Below, piece after piece: positions 9,247-18,331 of a stretch of 64,000 bases of DNA; position 1 is the stretch's first letter, and every line of letters begins with the position of its first letter. The notes below the pieces were generated by a model, which ran no database searches, was not told the origin of the DNA, and saw only the letters and a program-made list of their open reading frames with translations. Position numbers and translations under genes: made by a program. The stretch covers positions 186,001-250,000 of the forward strand of contig NZ_JAVDWM010000001.1 of NCBI RefSeq assembly GCF_031457495.1, written 5' to 3'. Source of the DNA: Sphingopyxis sp. BE259. GTDB taxonomy: Bacteria > Pseudomonadota > Alphaproteobacteria > Sphingomonadales > Sphingomonadaceae.

Positions 9247-9377
9247 CCTCCCTGTCGCGCAGCGATGGGGAGGTGGCGGTCCGCAGGACTGACGGAGGGG
9301 CTTTGGCGCTGCCGTTGCGGCCCCGCCACCACCCGCTTCGTGAGCGGTCCCCTCCCCATGGCTTCGCTACAGGGGGA
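9247..9377. repeat. Imperfect long inverted repeat between convergent genes
   Basis: CCTCCCTGTCGCGCAGCGATGGGGAGG (arm 9247-9273, here given only as an outline) is mirrored by CCCCTCCCCATGGC...CTACAGGGG at 9349-9377. The enclosed DNA carries further short purine/pyrimidine-rich pairs. Such elements recur in sphingomonad intergenic regions. It may act as a bidirectional terminator for queG and the lipoprotein gene. The arms are imperfect and no T-tract is obvious. Confidence 0.5.
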
Positions 9378-9382
9378 TCAGA

Positions 9383-9763
9383 TTACCGCCGCAGCGCCTC
9401 GATACAGCTGGGGACATTGGCATCGCGGCCGTCCGGGGTGCGCGCATCGACGTGGGTGGCGAGCGCGTCGGCGCCTTGCCGCGGCGCATAATAATAGATG
9501 TCGAGAATGCAGGCGGCGCCGCCGAACTGCAACTTGCGCCCCATCCCCTCGGCAACGTCGAGGCGCGGCTTGCCGAACAGGCTGAGCGCCGAATTGGCCG
9601 GGCGGCCGATCAGGCTGTTGTTCTGGGTCGGGCGCGGCGCGGTGATCGGACCCGCCGCCGTCGGCGCCTTGGGCGGGGTGGCGCGCGGAATCGCATTGCC
9701 AGCGCAGCCGCCGAGCAGCAGCGCCAGGCCGGTGAATATCGCCAAGCGGCTGTTGTTGATCAT
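9383..9763 (-). CDS. Small putative lipoprotein of unknown function
   Basis: 126 residues with a lipoprotein signal: short basic N-terminus, hydrophobic stretch, and lipobox L-L-G-G-C with Cys20 as the lipid-modified residue. A proline/alanine/threonine-rich linker follows (to ~50), then a compact region containing LIGRPANSALSLFGKP and two further cysteines that could form a periplasmic disulfide. The LFG-P-R pattern is reminiscent of SmpA/OmlA-type small domains but is not enough to assign. It starts inside the stop of the EI24 gene (ATGA overlap), so the two are one operon. Confidence 0.65.
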   Translation of the reverse strand: MINNSRLAIFTGLALLLGGCAGNAIPRATPPKAPTAAGPITAPRPTQNNSLIGRPANSALSLFGKPRLDVAEGMGRKLQFGGAACILDIYYYAPRQGADALATHVDARTPDGRDANVPSCIEALRR

Positions 9764-10443
9764 CTTTTCTGGTCCCCGCTCGCCAAATGGAGCATATGGA
9801 CGGCCATAGCGGCGCCGACGATCGGCGCCAACAGATTGGCGATAGGCACCACGAAGGTTGCGGCGGACAGCAGACCAAGCGACCAGCGCGCAGAGCGATC
9901 CAGCCGCGGGCGTTCGGGGTGGCGCGCCAGCACCATCGCCTCTAGATCGCGGCCGAGCAGCAGGCCGTTGACGAACAAGGCAAAGATCGGGGTGCCGATG
10001 CCGGTGACCAGCAGGAGTATATAGACCGGCAGCGCGAGCAGGTTGCCGCCGATCAGCCGCACCAGCGATGCCAGCGCAAGGCGGATATTCTGCCGCCAGC
10101 CAACATCGACGGCGCCCGCTGCGGCGCCGGGATAGTGGCGCCCCTCGACATCGGCGACGATCGCGTCGGCGAACAGCCCGACGACGACGATCGCGACGGC
10201 GCGAAACAACAGCCAGCTACCCGCGACGATCGCCAGCACGACCAGGACCCCGGCCATGTCGCGTTCGGTCGCGCCCAGCCAACCCCAATGTTCGAGCGCC
10301 CAGCGCGCAGCGAAAAAGAGTGCGGCGCCCGCGACGATCAGCAGGAGCAGGGTCAGCGCCAGGCTTTGCAGCAGGATCCGCACGACGCGCGGGGTCGGCA
10401 GATCACGAAGTGCGAGCAGAAAGGCTTGAACAGCACGGGTCAT
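9760..10443 (-). CDS. EI24 domain (CysZ-like) membrane protein
   Basis: 227 residues with four to six hydrophobic segments and the EI24/CysZ layout: amphipathic N-terminus (FLLALRDL), paired helices, a central soluble loop, then a helix hairpin GIGTPIFALFVNGLLLGRDLEAMVL (described here by its ends). CysZ proteins import sulfate in enterobacteria; most alphaproteobacterial EI24 proteins are uncharacterised, so transport of sulfate should not be assumed. Followed by the lipoprotein gene with a four-base overlap, and divergent from the PfkB-family kinase gene. Confidence 0.75.
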   Translation of the reverse strand: MTRAVQAFLLALRDLPTPRVVRILLQSLALTLLLLIVAGAALFFAARWALEHWGWLGATERDMAGVLVVLAIVAGSWLLFRAVAIVVVGLFADAIVADVEGRHYPGAAAGAVDVGWRQNIRLALASLVRLIGGNLLALPVYILLLVTGIGTPIFALFVNGLLLGRDLEAMVLARHPERPRLDRSARWSLGLLSAATFVVPIANLLAPIVGAAMAVHMLHLASGDQKR

Positions 10444-10551
10444 CCGTCGGGGATGGTAGGCGCCGCCGCGCGCGTCAAGCGTCGCGCTTGCCTTGGTCCG
10501 CCCGCATCCCTAAAGCGCGGCAGCATTTTTCCAAACATCGCAGGATATTTT

Positions 10552-11550
10552 ATGGCCTCCACCGCCCGCCTCGACGTTGTTGCCATCGGCAATGCGATCG
10601 TCGACGTCCTCGCTCGCGCCGACGACGCGCTGATCACCGCCGAAAATCTGGTCAAGGGATCGATGCGGCTGATCGACGCCGCCGAGGCCGAGCGGCTGTA
10701 TGCAGCGATGGGTCCGGCGATCGAAATGTCGGGCGGCAGCGCGGCCAATACGCTGGCCGGCATGGCCGCGCTGGGACGCCGCTGCGGTTTCATCGGCCAG
10801 GTCGCCGATGACCAGCTGGGCCAGGTGTTCACCCACGATCTGACGTCGCTCGGCGTCGCGTTCGACACGCCGCCGCTCGCGGTTGGCGCCCCGACCGCGC
10901 GCTGCCTGATCCTGGTGACCCCCGACGGGCAGCGGACGATGAACACTTTCCTCGGCGCGTCGCAGAATCTGGGTCATGATTCGCTCGACGCGGCGCTGAT
11001 CGCCGACGCCGACATTCTCTATCTGGAAGGCTATTTGTGGAACGCCGACGCCTCGCGCGCCGCGATGGCCGAGGCGATCGGGCTGGCCAAAGCGGCAGGC
11101 CGCCGCGTCGCCTTCACCTTGTCCGACACCTTTGTGGTCGCGGGGCATGGCGAGGATTTCCGCCGCATGATGGCGGCGCGCGAGATCGATATCCTGTTCG
11201 CCAACGAAGCCGAACTGCTCGAACTGGCGCAGGAAGGCGATTTCGAGGCGGCGCTGGCCAAGGTCGCCGCCGACGTGCCGTTGCTGGTCGCGACGCGCGG
11301 CGAACATGGCGCGGTTGCGGTGACGAACGGCGAACGCAGCGAAGTCGCCGCCGAACCGATCGACGATGTCGTCGACACGACGGGCGCCGGCGACCTGTTC
11401 GCCGCCGGTTTCCTGGCGGGTCTGGCCGAAGGACGCCCGATTACCGACTGCCTGACGATGGGCGCGGTGTGCGCGCGCGAAATCATTGCGCAGGTCGGCC
11501 CGCGGGCGCAGACCGATCTCAATGCCAAGGTTGCCGAACGACTGGGCTAG
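10552..11550 (+). CDS. PfkB-family carbohydrate/adenosine kinase
   Basis: 332 residues. The N-terminal PfkB motif GGSAANTLAGMAALG (substrate binding, about 63-77) and the C-terminal motif DTTGAGDLFAAGF with the catalytic Asp and anion hole are both intact. The overall resemblance is to the alphaproteobacterial adenosine kinase-like group, which salvages adenosine to AMP, but ribokinase-like activities cannot be excluded. ATG at 10552 is preceded by AGGA; in-frame codons upstream lie in the EI24 gene's 5' region and are not part of it. No obvious operon partner; a small membrane protein gene follows after 57 bases. Confidence 0.82.
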   Translation: MASTARLDVVAIGNAIVDVLARADDALITAENLVKGSMRLIDAAEAERLYAAMGPAIEMSGGSAANTLAGMAALGRRCGFIGQVADDQLGQVFTHDLTSLGVAFDTPPLAVGAPTARCLILVTPDGQRTMNTFLGASQNLGHDSLDAALIADADILYLEGYLWNADASRAAMAEAIGLAKAAGRRVAFTLSDTFVVAGHGEDFRRMMAAREIDILFANEAELLELAQEGDFEAALAKVAADVPLLVATRGEHGAVAVTNGERSEVAAEPIDDVVDTTGAGDLFAAGFLAGLAEGRPITDCLTMGAVCAREIIAQVGPRAQTDLNAKVAERLG

Positions 11551-11607
11551 GAACTTTCGGCCACCCAACGCGTCCTATGCGCCAGATAAATGGCACAGGA
11601 GGATGAC

Positions 11608-11865
11608 ATGGCCGACGAGATTCACGAAACCCGCGCCCCCGACGGCACGACGCACACCACCACGATCATCGACCGCGAACCGCGGCGCGGCGGCGGATTG
11701 GGGATGGGCCTGATCCTGCTCGTCGTGCTGGCGGTGGCCGGATTTTTCGCGTTTCAGTTTCTGGGCAATGAAAAGGCCGAAACCGGCGCGATCACCGAAG
11801 CGGCGCAAAAGGTCGGCGATGCAGCGCAGGACGTTGGCGATGCGGCGCAGGAAGCGGTAAAGTAA
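11608..11865 (+). CDS. Small single-span membrane protein of unknown function
   Basis: 85 residues: a hydrophilic N-terminus with a short His/Thr-rich patch (HTTTIIDREP), a single membrane helix at about 32-52, and a C-terminal acidic/alanine-rich tail with a short internal repeat (VGDAAQDVGDAAQ) likely to form an amphipathic helix. The ATG at 11608 is chosen because AGGAGG lies five bases upstream; another ATG at 11590 precedes that site. No family is recognised. Topology suggests a small inner-membrane protein with the tail on one side. Confidence 0.65.
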   Translation: MADEIHETRAPDGTTHTTTIIDREPRRGGGLGMGLILLVVLAVAGFFAFQFLGNEKAETGAITEAAQKVGDAAQDVGDAAQEAVK

Positions 11866-11881
11866 TCGAAATAACCGTGGT

Positions 11882-11935
11882 CCTGAGCCTGTCGAAGGCC
11901 GCCTGTCCGGATAAGCGTCCTTCGACAGGTTCAGG
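11882..11935. repeat. REP-like palindrome, convergent junction
   Basis: Two 17-base arms, CCTGAGCCTGTCGAAGG (11882-11898) and CCTTCGACAGGTTCAGG (11919-11935), differ from perfect complementarity by one base; the loop is 20 bases. It lies between the stops of convergent genes and could terminate both. The same core appears at 54079-54147. Confidence 0.65.
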
Positions 11936-11950
11936 GCTACGGTCAATTGA

Positions 11951-13480
11951 CTAACTCGACGCTTCCGCCGCTTCGGGATGTTTTTTGAACAGTGCCCGGT
12001 CGGCGGGGCCGAAGCCGCGGGTCCAGATCAACCACGAGTAAATCCCCAGGATCACCGGCACGCCGATCAGCAGTTCGGCCCATTCGGGCAGCTGGGTGGC
12101 GCCCCAGCCGAGGATGGCGGCGCCCGCGGTCGCCCAGACGAGCGCCCAGCGCAGGCTGTTGACCGGCGCCTTCAGCACATGCGCCAGCAGCCGCGCCTTG
12201 ACCAGCGAGGCAAAGCCGAGCGCAAGCATCAACGCGAGCGCGACGGCGGCGGCGTAAGTGATCGGCGGCAGCCCCATCGATTTCGCGATCAGGATCAGCG
12301 CGACGCTGAGCACTGCCTGCAACGCGAGCGTCGCGATGCTGATCAACAAATTGCGGTGGCGCGCGACGTAAACCAGCGCCGCCTCGCTGACGACGGCAGT
12401 GGCGGCGACGACCTCGGCGGCGAGCAGGAAGGCGAGCGCCGCGGTGCCGCTGACGAATTCGGGGCCGACCAGGCCCATCACCGCCTCACCCGGGATGCCG
12501 AGCGCGAGCGCGACCCCCGCCTGCGCGGCGATGATCCAGAAGCCGACCTGACTCACTTGTGCCGCCACGGCGGCAAGCCGGTTTTCGGCGAGATTGCGAG
12601 TGATCACCGGCCCCAGAATCGGCTCGAAACTGGTTTTGAGCTTTTGCGGCAACGATGCAACTTGCTGCGCCATGTAATAAATGCCGTAGATGGTCGGCGA
12701 GGTGAACTGGCCCAGGATGAACAGGTCGAGACGGCGCGTCCCCCATTCGATCGCATCGGCGGCAGCAAGCGGCGCGTTGCGCCGCGCAACTGCGATCAGA
12801 TGCGCCGGATGCGGCTGCCAGCCGCGCGGCCCGCCATAATGGCGCAGCATCGGGATCAGCGCGGTCAGAAAGGCGCCGACCATCGCCGCGGCATAGGACA
12901 GCATCAGCCCATCGCGCACCGACACGAACCAGAACCCCGCCGCCGCGGCGCTGATCACCCACGGTTCGACGATCGCCCGCGCGCGCACTGTCGCGCCGAT
13001 GTCGAAGCGATAGGCGCAGGCCGCCAGCGCGATGTCGGTCCCGGCAATGGCAAAGACGAGCAGCGCCATCCAGCGGTCGGCGCCGCCGACATCGCCCGCC
13101 GGATACATCAGCTGCGGTAGCAGAAACAGCAGCGCCGATCCTGCTGCCGACGCCAGAAATGCGACGAACATGCCGTCCCACACGACGGTGCGGTGATCGG
13201 CGCCGGGAGCACTCAGCTGTTCGGCCAGCCCGCGTTTCAGCCCCAGCGTCGCGAGCTGCGCGACCAGTTCGATGACCAGCACCGCAAAAGCAAAGCGCCC
13301 GACCGCTTCGGGCCCGTACCAGCGCCCCGCGACATAGAGGAAGGGCAGGCGCGCGACCAGGCGCAGGAGGAAGCCGAAGAAGTTGGTGCGCCCGCCCTTG
13401 GCAAGCGCGGCGGTATCGGCATCGCCCGAGGGTGCGCCAGCAGGCGATGCGGGCGCGGCTGCGCTGTCCGTCTGGCTCAA
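11951..13480 (-). CDS. Polysaccharide/lipopolysaccharide flippase (Wzx/MATE-type)
   Basis: 509 residues with about 12-14 hydrophobic segments and the oligosaccharide flippase pattern: near the N-terminus RLVARLPFLYVAGRW, and a basic segment around residue 230 followed by ALFI-type helices. It likely moves lipid-linked glycan repeat units across the inner membrane. The frame starts with TTG at 13480, with an AGGGG purine run about ten bases upstream; no ATG is better placed. The first ~25 residues are low-complexity Ala/Ser/Pro. No polymerase or glycosyltransferase gene is adjacent. Confidence 0.8.
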   Translation of the reverse strand: MSQTDSAAAPASPAGAPSGDADTAALAKGGRTNFFGFLLRLVARLPFLYVAGRWYGPEAVGRFAFAVLVIELVAQLATLGLKRGLAEQLSAPGADHRTVVWDGMFVAFLASAAGSALLFLLPQLMYPAGDVGGADRWMALLVFAIAGTDIALAACAYRFDIGATVRARAIVEPWVISAAAAGFWFVSVRDGLMLSYAAAMVGAFLTALIPMLRHYGGPRGWQPHPAHLIAVARRNAPLAAADAIEWGTRRLDLFILGQFTSPTIYGIYYMAQQVASLPQKLKTSFEPILGPVITRNLAENRLAAVAAQVSQVGFWIIAAQAGVALALGIPGEAVMGLVGPEFVSGTAALAFLLAAEVVAATAVVSEAALVYVARHRNLLISIATLALQAVLSVALILIAKSMGLPPITYAAAVALALMLALGFASLVKARLLAHVLKAPVNSLRWALVWATAGAAILGWGATQLPEWAELLIGVPVILGIYSWLIWTRGFGPADRALFKKHPEAAEASS

Positions 13481-13556
13481 GCCCGCCGCCCCTTCTGCTG
13501 GTCCCCGGACGCCACTCTAGCGTGGCGCGGGGGCGCAGGCAAATCTGTGCAATCGA

Positions 13557-14549
13557 TCACCGACCCTCGGATCGCAGCGGGCGGCTGAGCAGGGCGTGAA
13601 TGGCATCGACAACGCGCGTTTCCCCCGCGACCAGCTGTGCGACGGTGTCGCAGATCGGCATGTCAATGCCGTCGGCGCGCGCCGCGGCGGCGATCACCGG
13701 AGCGCTGAACGCTCCTTCGGCCACGGTGCGGCGATCGGCCATCAAAGATTCGGCATCGGCGCCACGCCCCAAGCCCTGACCGAGCGCAAAATTGCGCGAG
13801 TTCGATGAGGTGCAGGTCAGCACGAGGTCGCCAAGTCCGGCGAGCCCCGCCAGCGTTTCCGCCTGCGCCCCGCGGGATAGGCCAAAGCGCGTCATTTCGG
13901 CAAAACCGCGGCTGATCAGCGCCGCGCGCGCGTTGAGGCCGAGCCCGGCGCCATCGACGATGCCGCAGGCGATCGCGAGAATATTCTTGATCGCGCCGCC
14001 AATCTCGGCGCCGATGACGTCGGTCGAGACATAGGGGCGAAAATGCGGCCGTGCGATCGCGCCTGCAATGGCGGCGGCAAGGTCGAGATCGGCGGCGGCA
14101 AGGGTGATTGCGGTCGGCAAGCCCGCGGCGACCTCGTGCGCAAAGGTCGGGCCGGAGAGCACCGCGTGCGGCCGCTGCGGCGCCAGATCGTGCGCCATGT
14201 CAATCGGGAAAGCGAAGCTGCCCGCCTCCATACCCTTGCTGCAAAAGATCAAAGGTGCGTCGCCCCTGGGCAGATCGGCGAGCACGGCACGCAGGAACGG
14301 TACCGGCACGACGACCAGCAGCGCATCGCAAGCTGCCATGTCGGCTAGCGCGCCGGTTGCGGTGAGCGAAGCCGACAGCGCCGCGCCCGGCAGAAACGCG
14401 GGATTGCGATGTTCGGCGTTGATCGCGGCGACGACGTCGTCCTCGCGCGCCCACAGCCGGACAGGGGCGCCATCGGCGGCAAGCAGCTGCGCGAGCGCGG
14501 TCCCCCACGCCCCGCCGCCGATCACACCGAAATTCCGATATGACGTCAT
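13557..14549 (-). CDS. gpsA: Glycerol-3-phosphate dehydrogenase [NAD(P)+]
   Basis: 330 residues. It makes sn-glycerol-3-phosphate from dihydroxyacetone phosphate for phospholipid synthesis. The N-terminal Rossmann loop GGGAWGTA (about 11-18), the conserved SGPTFAHEV segment, catalytic Lys in [10 protein letters not shown], and the glycine-rich [13 protein letters not shown] motif are all present. Length is normal. The start codon overlaps the stop of tsaD (ATGA), giving a tsaD-gpsA operon. Confidence 0.96.
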   Translation of the reverse strand: MTSYRNFGVIGGGAWGTALAQLLAADGAPVRLWAREDDVVAAINAEHRNPAFLPGAALSASLTATGALADMAACDALLVVVPVPFLRAVLADLPRGDAPLIFCSKGMEAGSFAFPIDMAHDLAPQRPHAVLSGPTFAHEVAAGLPTAITLAAADLDLAAAIAGAIARPHFRPYVSTDVIGAEIGGAIKNILAIACGIVDGAGLGLNARAALISRGFAEMTRFGLSRGAQAETLAGLAGLGDLVLTCTSSNSRNFALGQGLGRGADAESLMADRRTVAEGAFSAPVIAAAARADGIDMPICDTVAQLVAGETRVVDAIHALLSRPLRSEGR

Positions 14550-15580
14550 GCTTTCACTCCCGCACCGCGCACGGTTTCAGCGTCAGGATCGAGCGGCCAG
14601 CGCGGGCGCGCGGCGACTGACAGATCGTCGAATAGACCCACCGCGAAGCGCTCGGCCCCCGCCCAGGCGATCATCGCGCCATTGTCGGTGCACAGCCACA
14701 GGGGCGGCGCGACGAACGGGCGATCGAAGCGCGCGGCAAGATCGGTCAGCGCGGTGCGGATCGCGCCATTGGCGGCCACCCCGCCGGCGACAACGAACGC
14801 CGTCGCCTCGGGGCAGGCGGCAAGCGCGATGCGGCTGCGGTCGACCAGGCAATCGACGACCGCTTGCTGGAACGAGGCGGTGAGGTCAGGGACATTATGT
14901 GCACCGCTCGCCGCGGCGCGCGCGACGGCACTTTTCAGCCCGGCGAACGAGAAATGTGGTTCGGCGCTGCCGACCAGCGGGCGCGGGAGCGGCACCGCGT
15001 GCGGATTGCCGTCCCGTGCGACGCATTCGACCGCCGGACCGCCGGGAAAGCCCAGCCCGAGCAGCTTGGCGGTCTTGTCGAACGCCTCACCCGCCGCGTC
15101 GTCGATCGTGGTGGCGAGGCGGCGATAATCGCCGACGCCCCTGACCAGCAGCAACTGGCAATGGCCGCCCGAGACGAGCAGCAGCAGATAGGGAAATTTG
15201 AGGTCGGGCTCGACGAGCCGCGGCGACAGCGCATGGCCTTCGAGATGATTGACCGCGATCAGCGGCTTGTTCGCGGCGTGCGCCAGCGCCTTGCCGGTGA
15301 CGAGCCCGACCATCACGCCGCCGATCAGGCCCGGACCGGCGGTTGCGGCGATCGCATCGACATCGGCGAGCGACACGCCGGCATCGGCGAGCACTCCGGC
15401 GACGATCGGTGCCAGCCGGTCGACATGCGCGCGCGCCGCTATCTCCGGAACGACGCCGCCGAACGGGCTATGCTCGGCCTCCTGCCCCGCGACGCGGTGC
15501 GCGAGGATGCGCCGATCGCTATCGACAAGCGCTGCTGCGGTTTCATCGCAGCTCGATTCGAGGCCAAGGATGAGAGTCAT
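14546..15580 (-). CDS. tsaD: tRNA N6-adenosine threonylcarbamoyltransferase TsaD
   Basis: 344 residues. TsaD transfers the threonylcarbamoyl group to A37 of ANN-decoding tRNAs. The N-terminal [15 protein letters not shown], metal-binding His pair in [11 protein letters not shown], the VSGGH phosphate loop, and a C-terminal nucleotide segment [12 protein letters not shown] are all intact. Start M-T-L-I-L-G at 15580 is the family's usual N-terminus; an ATG four codons upstream (15592) is possible and neither has a strong ribosome site at ideal distance. Divergent from hemC; the gap holds two inverted repeats. Confidence 0.95.
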   Translation of the reverse strand: MTLILGLESSCDETAAALVDSDRRILAHRVAGQEAEHSPFGGVVPEIAARAHVDRLAPIVAGVLADAGVSLADVDAIAATAGPGLIGGVMVGLVTGKALAHAANKPLIAVNHLEGHALSPRLVEPDLKFPYLLLLVSGGHCQLLLVRGVGDYRRLATTIDDAAGEAFDKTAKLLGLGFPGGPAVECVARDGNPHAVPLPRPLVGSAEPHFSFAGLKSAVARAAASGAHNVPDLTASFQQAVVDCLVDRSRIALAACPEATAFVVAGGVAANGAIRTALTDLAARFDRPFVAPPLWLCTDNGAMIAWAGAERFAVGLFDDLSVAARPRWPLDPDAETVRGAGVKA

Positions 15581-15630
15581 AATATTGCGCATCCCTTACC
15601 CGCCCCTTTATCGGCAGGGCAAGCCGCGGC

Positions 15631-15650
15631 AGAGCCTTTGAAAAGGCTCT
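15631..15650. repeat. Perfect short hairpin in the tsaD-hemC gap
   Basis: AGAGCCTTT GA AAAGGCTCT is a perfect 9-base inverted repeat with a two-base spacer, upstream of both divergent genes. A terminator is unlikely in that position; it may be part of the neighbouring interspersed element or a regulatory site. Confidence 0.5.
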
Positions 15651-15662
15651 TGATGATGTCTG

Positions 15663-15710
15663 GAGCATTTCCGGGCGAAAAACCGGTTCCCACTTTTTCT
15701 GGAAATGCTC
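15663..15710. repeat. Alphaproteobacterial GAGCATTTCC interspersed palindrome
   Basis: Perfect 10-base arms GAGCATTTCC (15663-15672) and GGAAATGCTC (15701-15710) flank a centre with AACCGGTT. This matches from memory a palindromic sequence found in many copies between genes of Rhizobiales and sphingomonads. It ends about 13 bases before the hemC start. Confidence 0.65.
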
Positions 15711-15723
15711 TAGCAGCAACGCG

Positions 15724-16671
15724 ATGAACGACCTTCCCACAATCGAAAATCCGCTGCGTATCGGCACGCGCGCGTCGCCGCTGGCGATGGCGCAGGCGCA
15801 TATGACCGTGGCGGCGCTGATCGTGGCGCATGGCCTTGCGCCCGAGGCGCTTGAGATCGTGCCGATGACCGCGACCGGCGACCGCATTCAGGACCGCGCG
15901 CTCGCCGAGGTGGGCGGCAAGGAGCTGTGGACGCGCGAGCTTGACGCGGCGCTCGATGCCGGGGTGATCGATATTGCGGTCCATTCGCTGAAGGACGTCG
16001 AAACGCTGCGCGATGCCCGCTTTGCGCTGGGCGCGATGCTCGAACGTGCCGACCCGCGCGATCGTCTGGTGGTGCGCGAGGGGATGGAAGCGGCAACGAT
16101 CGCGGCGCTGCCGCACGGCGCCCGGCTCGGAACCAGCAGCCCGCGCCGCGCGGCGCAGATTCAGCGGATTCGTGCAGACCTCCAGCCGGTGCTGCTGCGC
16201 GGCAACGTCGCGACGCGGCTGGCGAAGCTGGCAGCGGGCGAGGCCGATGCCACCTTGCTCGCGGCGGCGGGGCTCGACCGGCTGGGGATGCATGGGGTTG
16301 GAACGGCGCAGGATGCGGCGGCGCTGTTGCCCGCGGCCTCGCAAGGCGCGATCGGCATCGAGTGCCGCGCCGCCGATGGCGCCGCGCTCGCGCTGCTCCT
16401 TGCGATCGACCATGCGCCGACCCACCGCGCGGTGGCGGCGGAACGCGCCTTTTTGGCGGCGCTTGGGGGCGACTGCCGCTCGCCGGTCGCGGCGCATGCG
16501 CATTGGCGCGCTGACGGCATGCTCCAACTCGACGCGGAGATTTTCTCCGAAGATGGCGCCGAGCATGTGGTCGGTCATGCGTTGATCGACCACGACGATG
16601 CGGCCGCGGCGCTGGCACGGCGGTTGCTCGATGACGCTCCCGCGACGGTGCGGCGGCTGTTCGCACCATGA
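15724..16671 (+). CDS. hemC: Porphobilinogen deaminase (hydroxymethylbilane synthase)
   Basis: 315 residues. It joins four porphobilinogens into hydroxymethylbilane in heme synthesis. The conserved RIGTRASPLA N-terminus, HSLKD (catalytic Asp region) at about 87-91, LGTSSPRRAAQ with the substrate-binding arginines, LLRGNV, and the dipyrromethane-cofactor Cys251 in GGDCRSPVA are intact. No strong ribosome site is visible before the ATG. The stop overlaps the hemD start (ATGA), forming hemC-hemD with a mitofilin-like gene after. Confidence 0.97.
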   Translation: MNDLPTIENPLRIGTRASPLAMAQAHMTVAALIVAHGLAPEALEIVPMTATGDRIQDRALAEVGGKELWTRELDAALDAGVIDIAVHSLKDVETLRDARFALGAMLERADPRDRLVVREGMEAATIAALPHGARLGTSSPRRAAQIQRIRADLQPVLLRGNVATRLAKLAAGEADATLLAAAGLDRLGMHGVGTAQDAAALLPAASQGAIGIECRAADGAALALLLAIDHAPTHRAVAAERAFLAALGGDCRSPVAAHAHWRADGMLQLDAEIFSEDGAEHVVGHALIDHDDAAAALARRLLDDAPATVRRLFAP

Positions 16672-17357
16672 GCGGCGGCCTGCCGCTGCTCGTCACCCGC
16701 CCCGAACCGGGCAATAGCGCCACCATGGCGCGCGCGAACGCGCTGGGATTTGACGCCCATGCGATGCCGCTGTTTGCCGCGCGGGCGCTGCCGTGGACCG
16801 CGCCGCCGCCGACAGGTTACGACGCGCTGCTGCTCACCAGCGTGCAGGCTGTGCGGCTCGCCGGGCCGCAGCTCGGACGCCTTGCTATGCTGCCGGTTTA
16901 TGCGGTGGGCGCAGCGACTGCCGATGCCGCGCAGGCGGCCGGATTGTCGGTTGCGCGAACCGGCGAGGCGAATGCCCAAAGCCTTCTTGATGCCATGACG
17001 TCGGAAAATATTGCCGGGATTTTATGGCTTTGCGGTCGCGATCGAACAGACTTCGACCCCCGCGGCGCGGCGTTGGAACCGCTGGCTTGCTATGCGGTCG
17101 ATCCGGTTGCGCCGTCGCCGGATTGGCAGAAACTCATCGCCGGACCGGCGGTTCTACTCGCACATTCCGCGCGTGCCGCAGCGCGACTCGCCGAGCTCGT
17201 TGGTCCCGTGCGCGCGCATCTGACGCTGGTGGCGATCAGCCCCGCGGTTGCGGCGGCGGCGGGCGATGGTTGGGCCGATTTGGTCGCAAGTGAGCAGCCC
17301 ACCGACGCGGCAATGTTGGCACTGGCCCATGCTTTGTGCCACAAGGGGCGAAAATAG
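16668..17357 (+). CDS. hemD: Uroporphyrinogen-III synthase
   Basis: 229 residues, weakly conserved family identified by context and by local motifs: LLVTRPEPGNSATMARANALG at the start (only partly quoted), LLLTSVQAVR, and the second half SARAAARLAELV. The enzyme closes and inverts ring D of hydroxymethylbilane. The ATG lies inside the hemC stop. Sequence variability is normal for HemD. Next gene starts 19 bases after the stop. Confidence 0.9.
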   Translation: MSGGLPLLVTRPEPGNSATMARANALGFDAHAMPLFAARALPWTAPPPTGYDALLLTSVQAVRLAGPQLGRLAMLPVYAVGAATADAAQAAGLSVARTGEANAQSLLDAMTSENIAGILWLCGRDRTDFDPRGAALEPLACYAVDPVAPSPDWQKLIAGPAVLLAHSARAAARLAELVGPVRAHLTLVAISPAVAAAAGDGWADLVASEQPTDAAMLALAHALCHKGRK

Positions 17358-17376
17358 GGTCGTTCGAAAGAGACAT

Positions 17377-18285
17377 ATGGCAATCGACAGCATCGACACC
17401 TCCTCGCCCGCCGACGAGGCGGTCCCGGCGAGGGGGCCATCGTTTCGGCTGCTCGCCATCGCGGCGCTGCTGCTGCTGCTGATCGGCATTGCCGGGGGCG
17501 GCTGGGCGGTGAATCGCTGGCTGACCGGCGATGGCACGGCACCGGCGGCGACCGTCATCGCTCCACCGGTTGTGCGCGACAAGGCCGATCCCATCCGGAT
17601 TGCCGATGCGGCGCCAAAGGGGGCACCGCTGATCGTCGCGCCGGTCGATGGCGCCAATGCGCTGGCGGCGCGGGTCGCCGAACTCGAGCAACGACTGTCG
17701 CGGATCACCCTCGAAGCCGAATCGGCATCGGGCAATGCATCGCGGTCCGAAGGGTTGCTCGTCGCCTTTGCGGTTCGCCGCGCGCTCGATCGCGGGCTGT
17801 CATTGGGCTATCTCGACGCGCAGCTGCGCCTGCGCTTTGGCGACGATCAGCCGAATGCAGTGAAGACGATCATCGAAACCTCGCGCGAGCCGGTGACGCT
17901 CGAACAACTGCGCGCCGAACTCGATACGCTGGCGCCGCAGCTTGTCGGGCGCGGCGGCGATGGCAATGGCAGCCTGTGGACGGGGCTGCGCCGCGAACTC
18001 GGCGAATTGTTCGTCGTCCGCGCCGCAGGAACGCAGTCGCCGCGCGCCGCCGAGCGGCTCGACCGGGCGCGGCGCTATCTGGGTGCGGGGCAGGCCGACC
18101 TCGCGATCGCCGAGGTCGAGGCGATGCCCGGCGCCGCCACTGCCAACGACTGGCTGATCGACGCGCGGCGCTATCATGAGGCGCGGCGGGCGCTTGACCT
18201 GATCGAGACCGCGGCGATATTGGAGCCGCGCGACAGCCCCGCTGCCGCGATCGTCCGCAGCACCGCGGCCGCACCGACCCCCTAG
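17377..18285 (+). CDS. Mitofilin/COG4223-like single-span inner-membrane protein
   Basis: 302 residues. An N-terminal cytoplasmic segment (~25), one membrane helix (about 25-50) and a periplasmic region with a predicted coiled coil at ~100-125 ([11 protein letters not shown]) and a helical C-terminal domain. In alphaproteobacteria genes of this type follow hemD and are distant relatives of mitofilin/Mic60 and of HemX; the gene order here fits. The role is not known from sequence, perhaps membrane organisation linked to heme enzymes. ATG at 17377 follows a GAAAGAGA purine run; in-frame codons further upstream overlap hemD. Confidence 0.7.
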   Translation: MAIDSIDTSSPADEAVPARGPSFRLLAIAALLLLLIGIAGGGWAVNRWLTGDGTAPAATVIAPPVVRDKADPIRIADAAPKGAPLIVAPVDGANALAARVAELEQRLSRITLEAESASGNASRSEGLLVAFAVRRALDRGLSLGYLDAQLRLRFGDDQPNAVKTIIETSREPVTLEQLRAELDTLAPQLVGRGGDGNGSLWTGLRRELGELFVVRAAGTQSPRAAERLDRARRYLGAGQADLAIAEVEAMPGAATANDWLIDARRYHEARRALDLIETAAILEPRDSPAAAIVRSTAAAPTP

Positions 18286-18331
18286 CGCGCCTCCCGAAAG
18301 GGCGGCTCGCCTTACAGAGAAAGCCTTTTTC

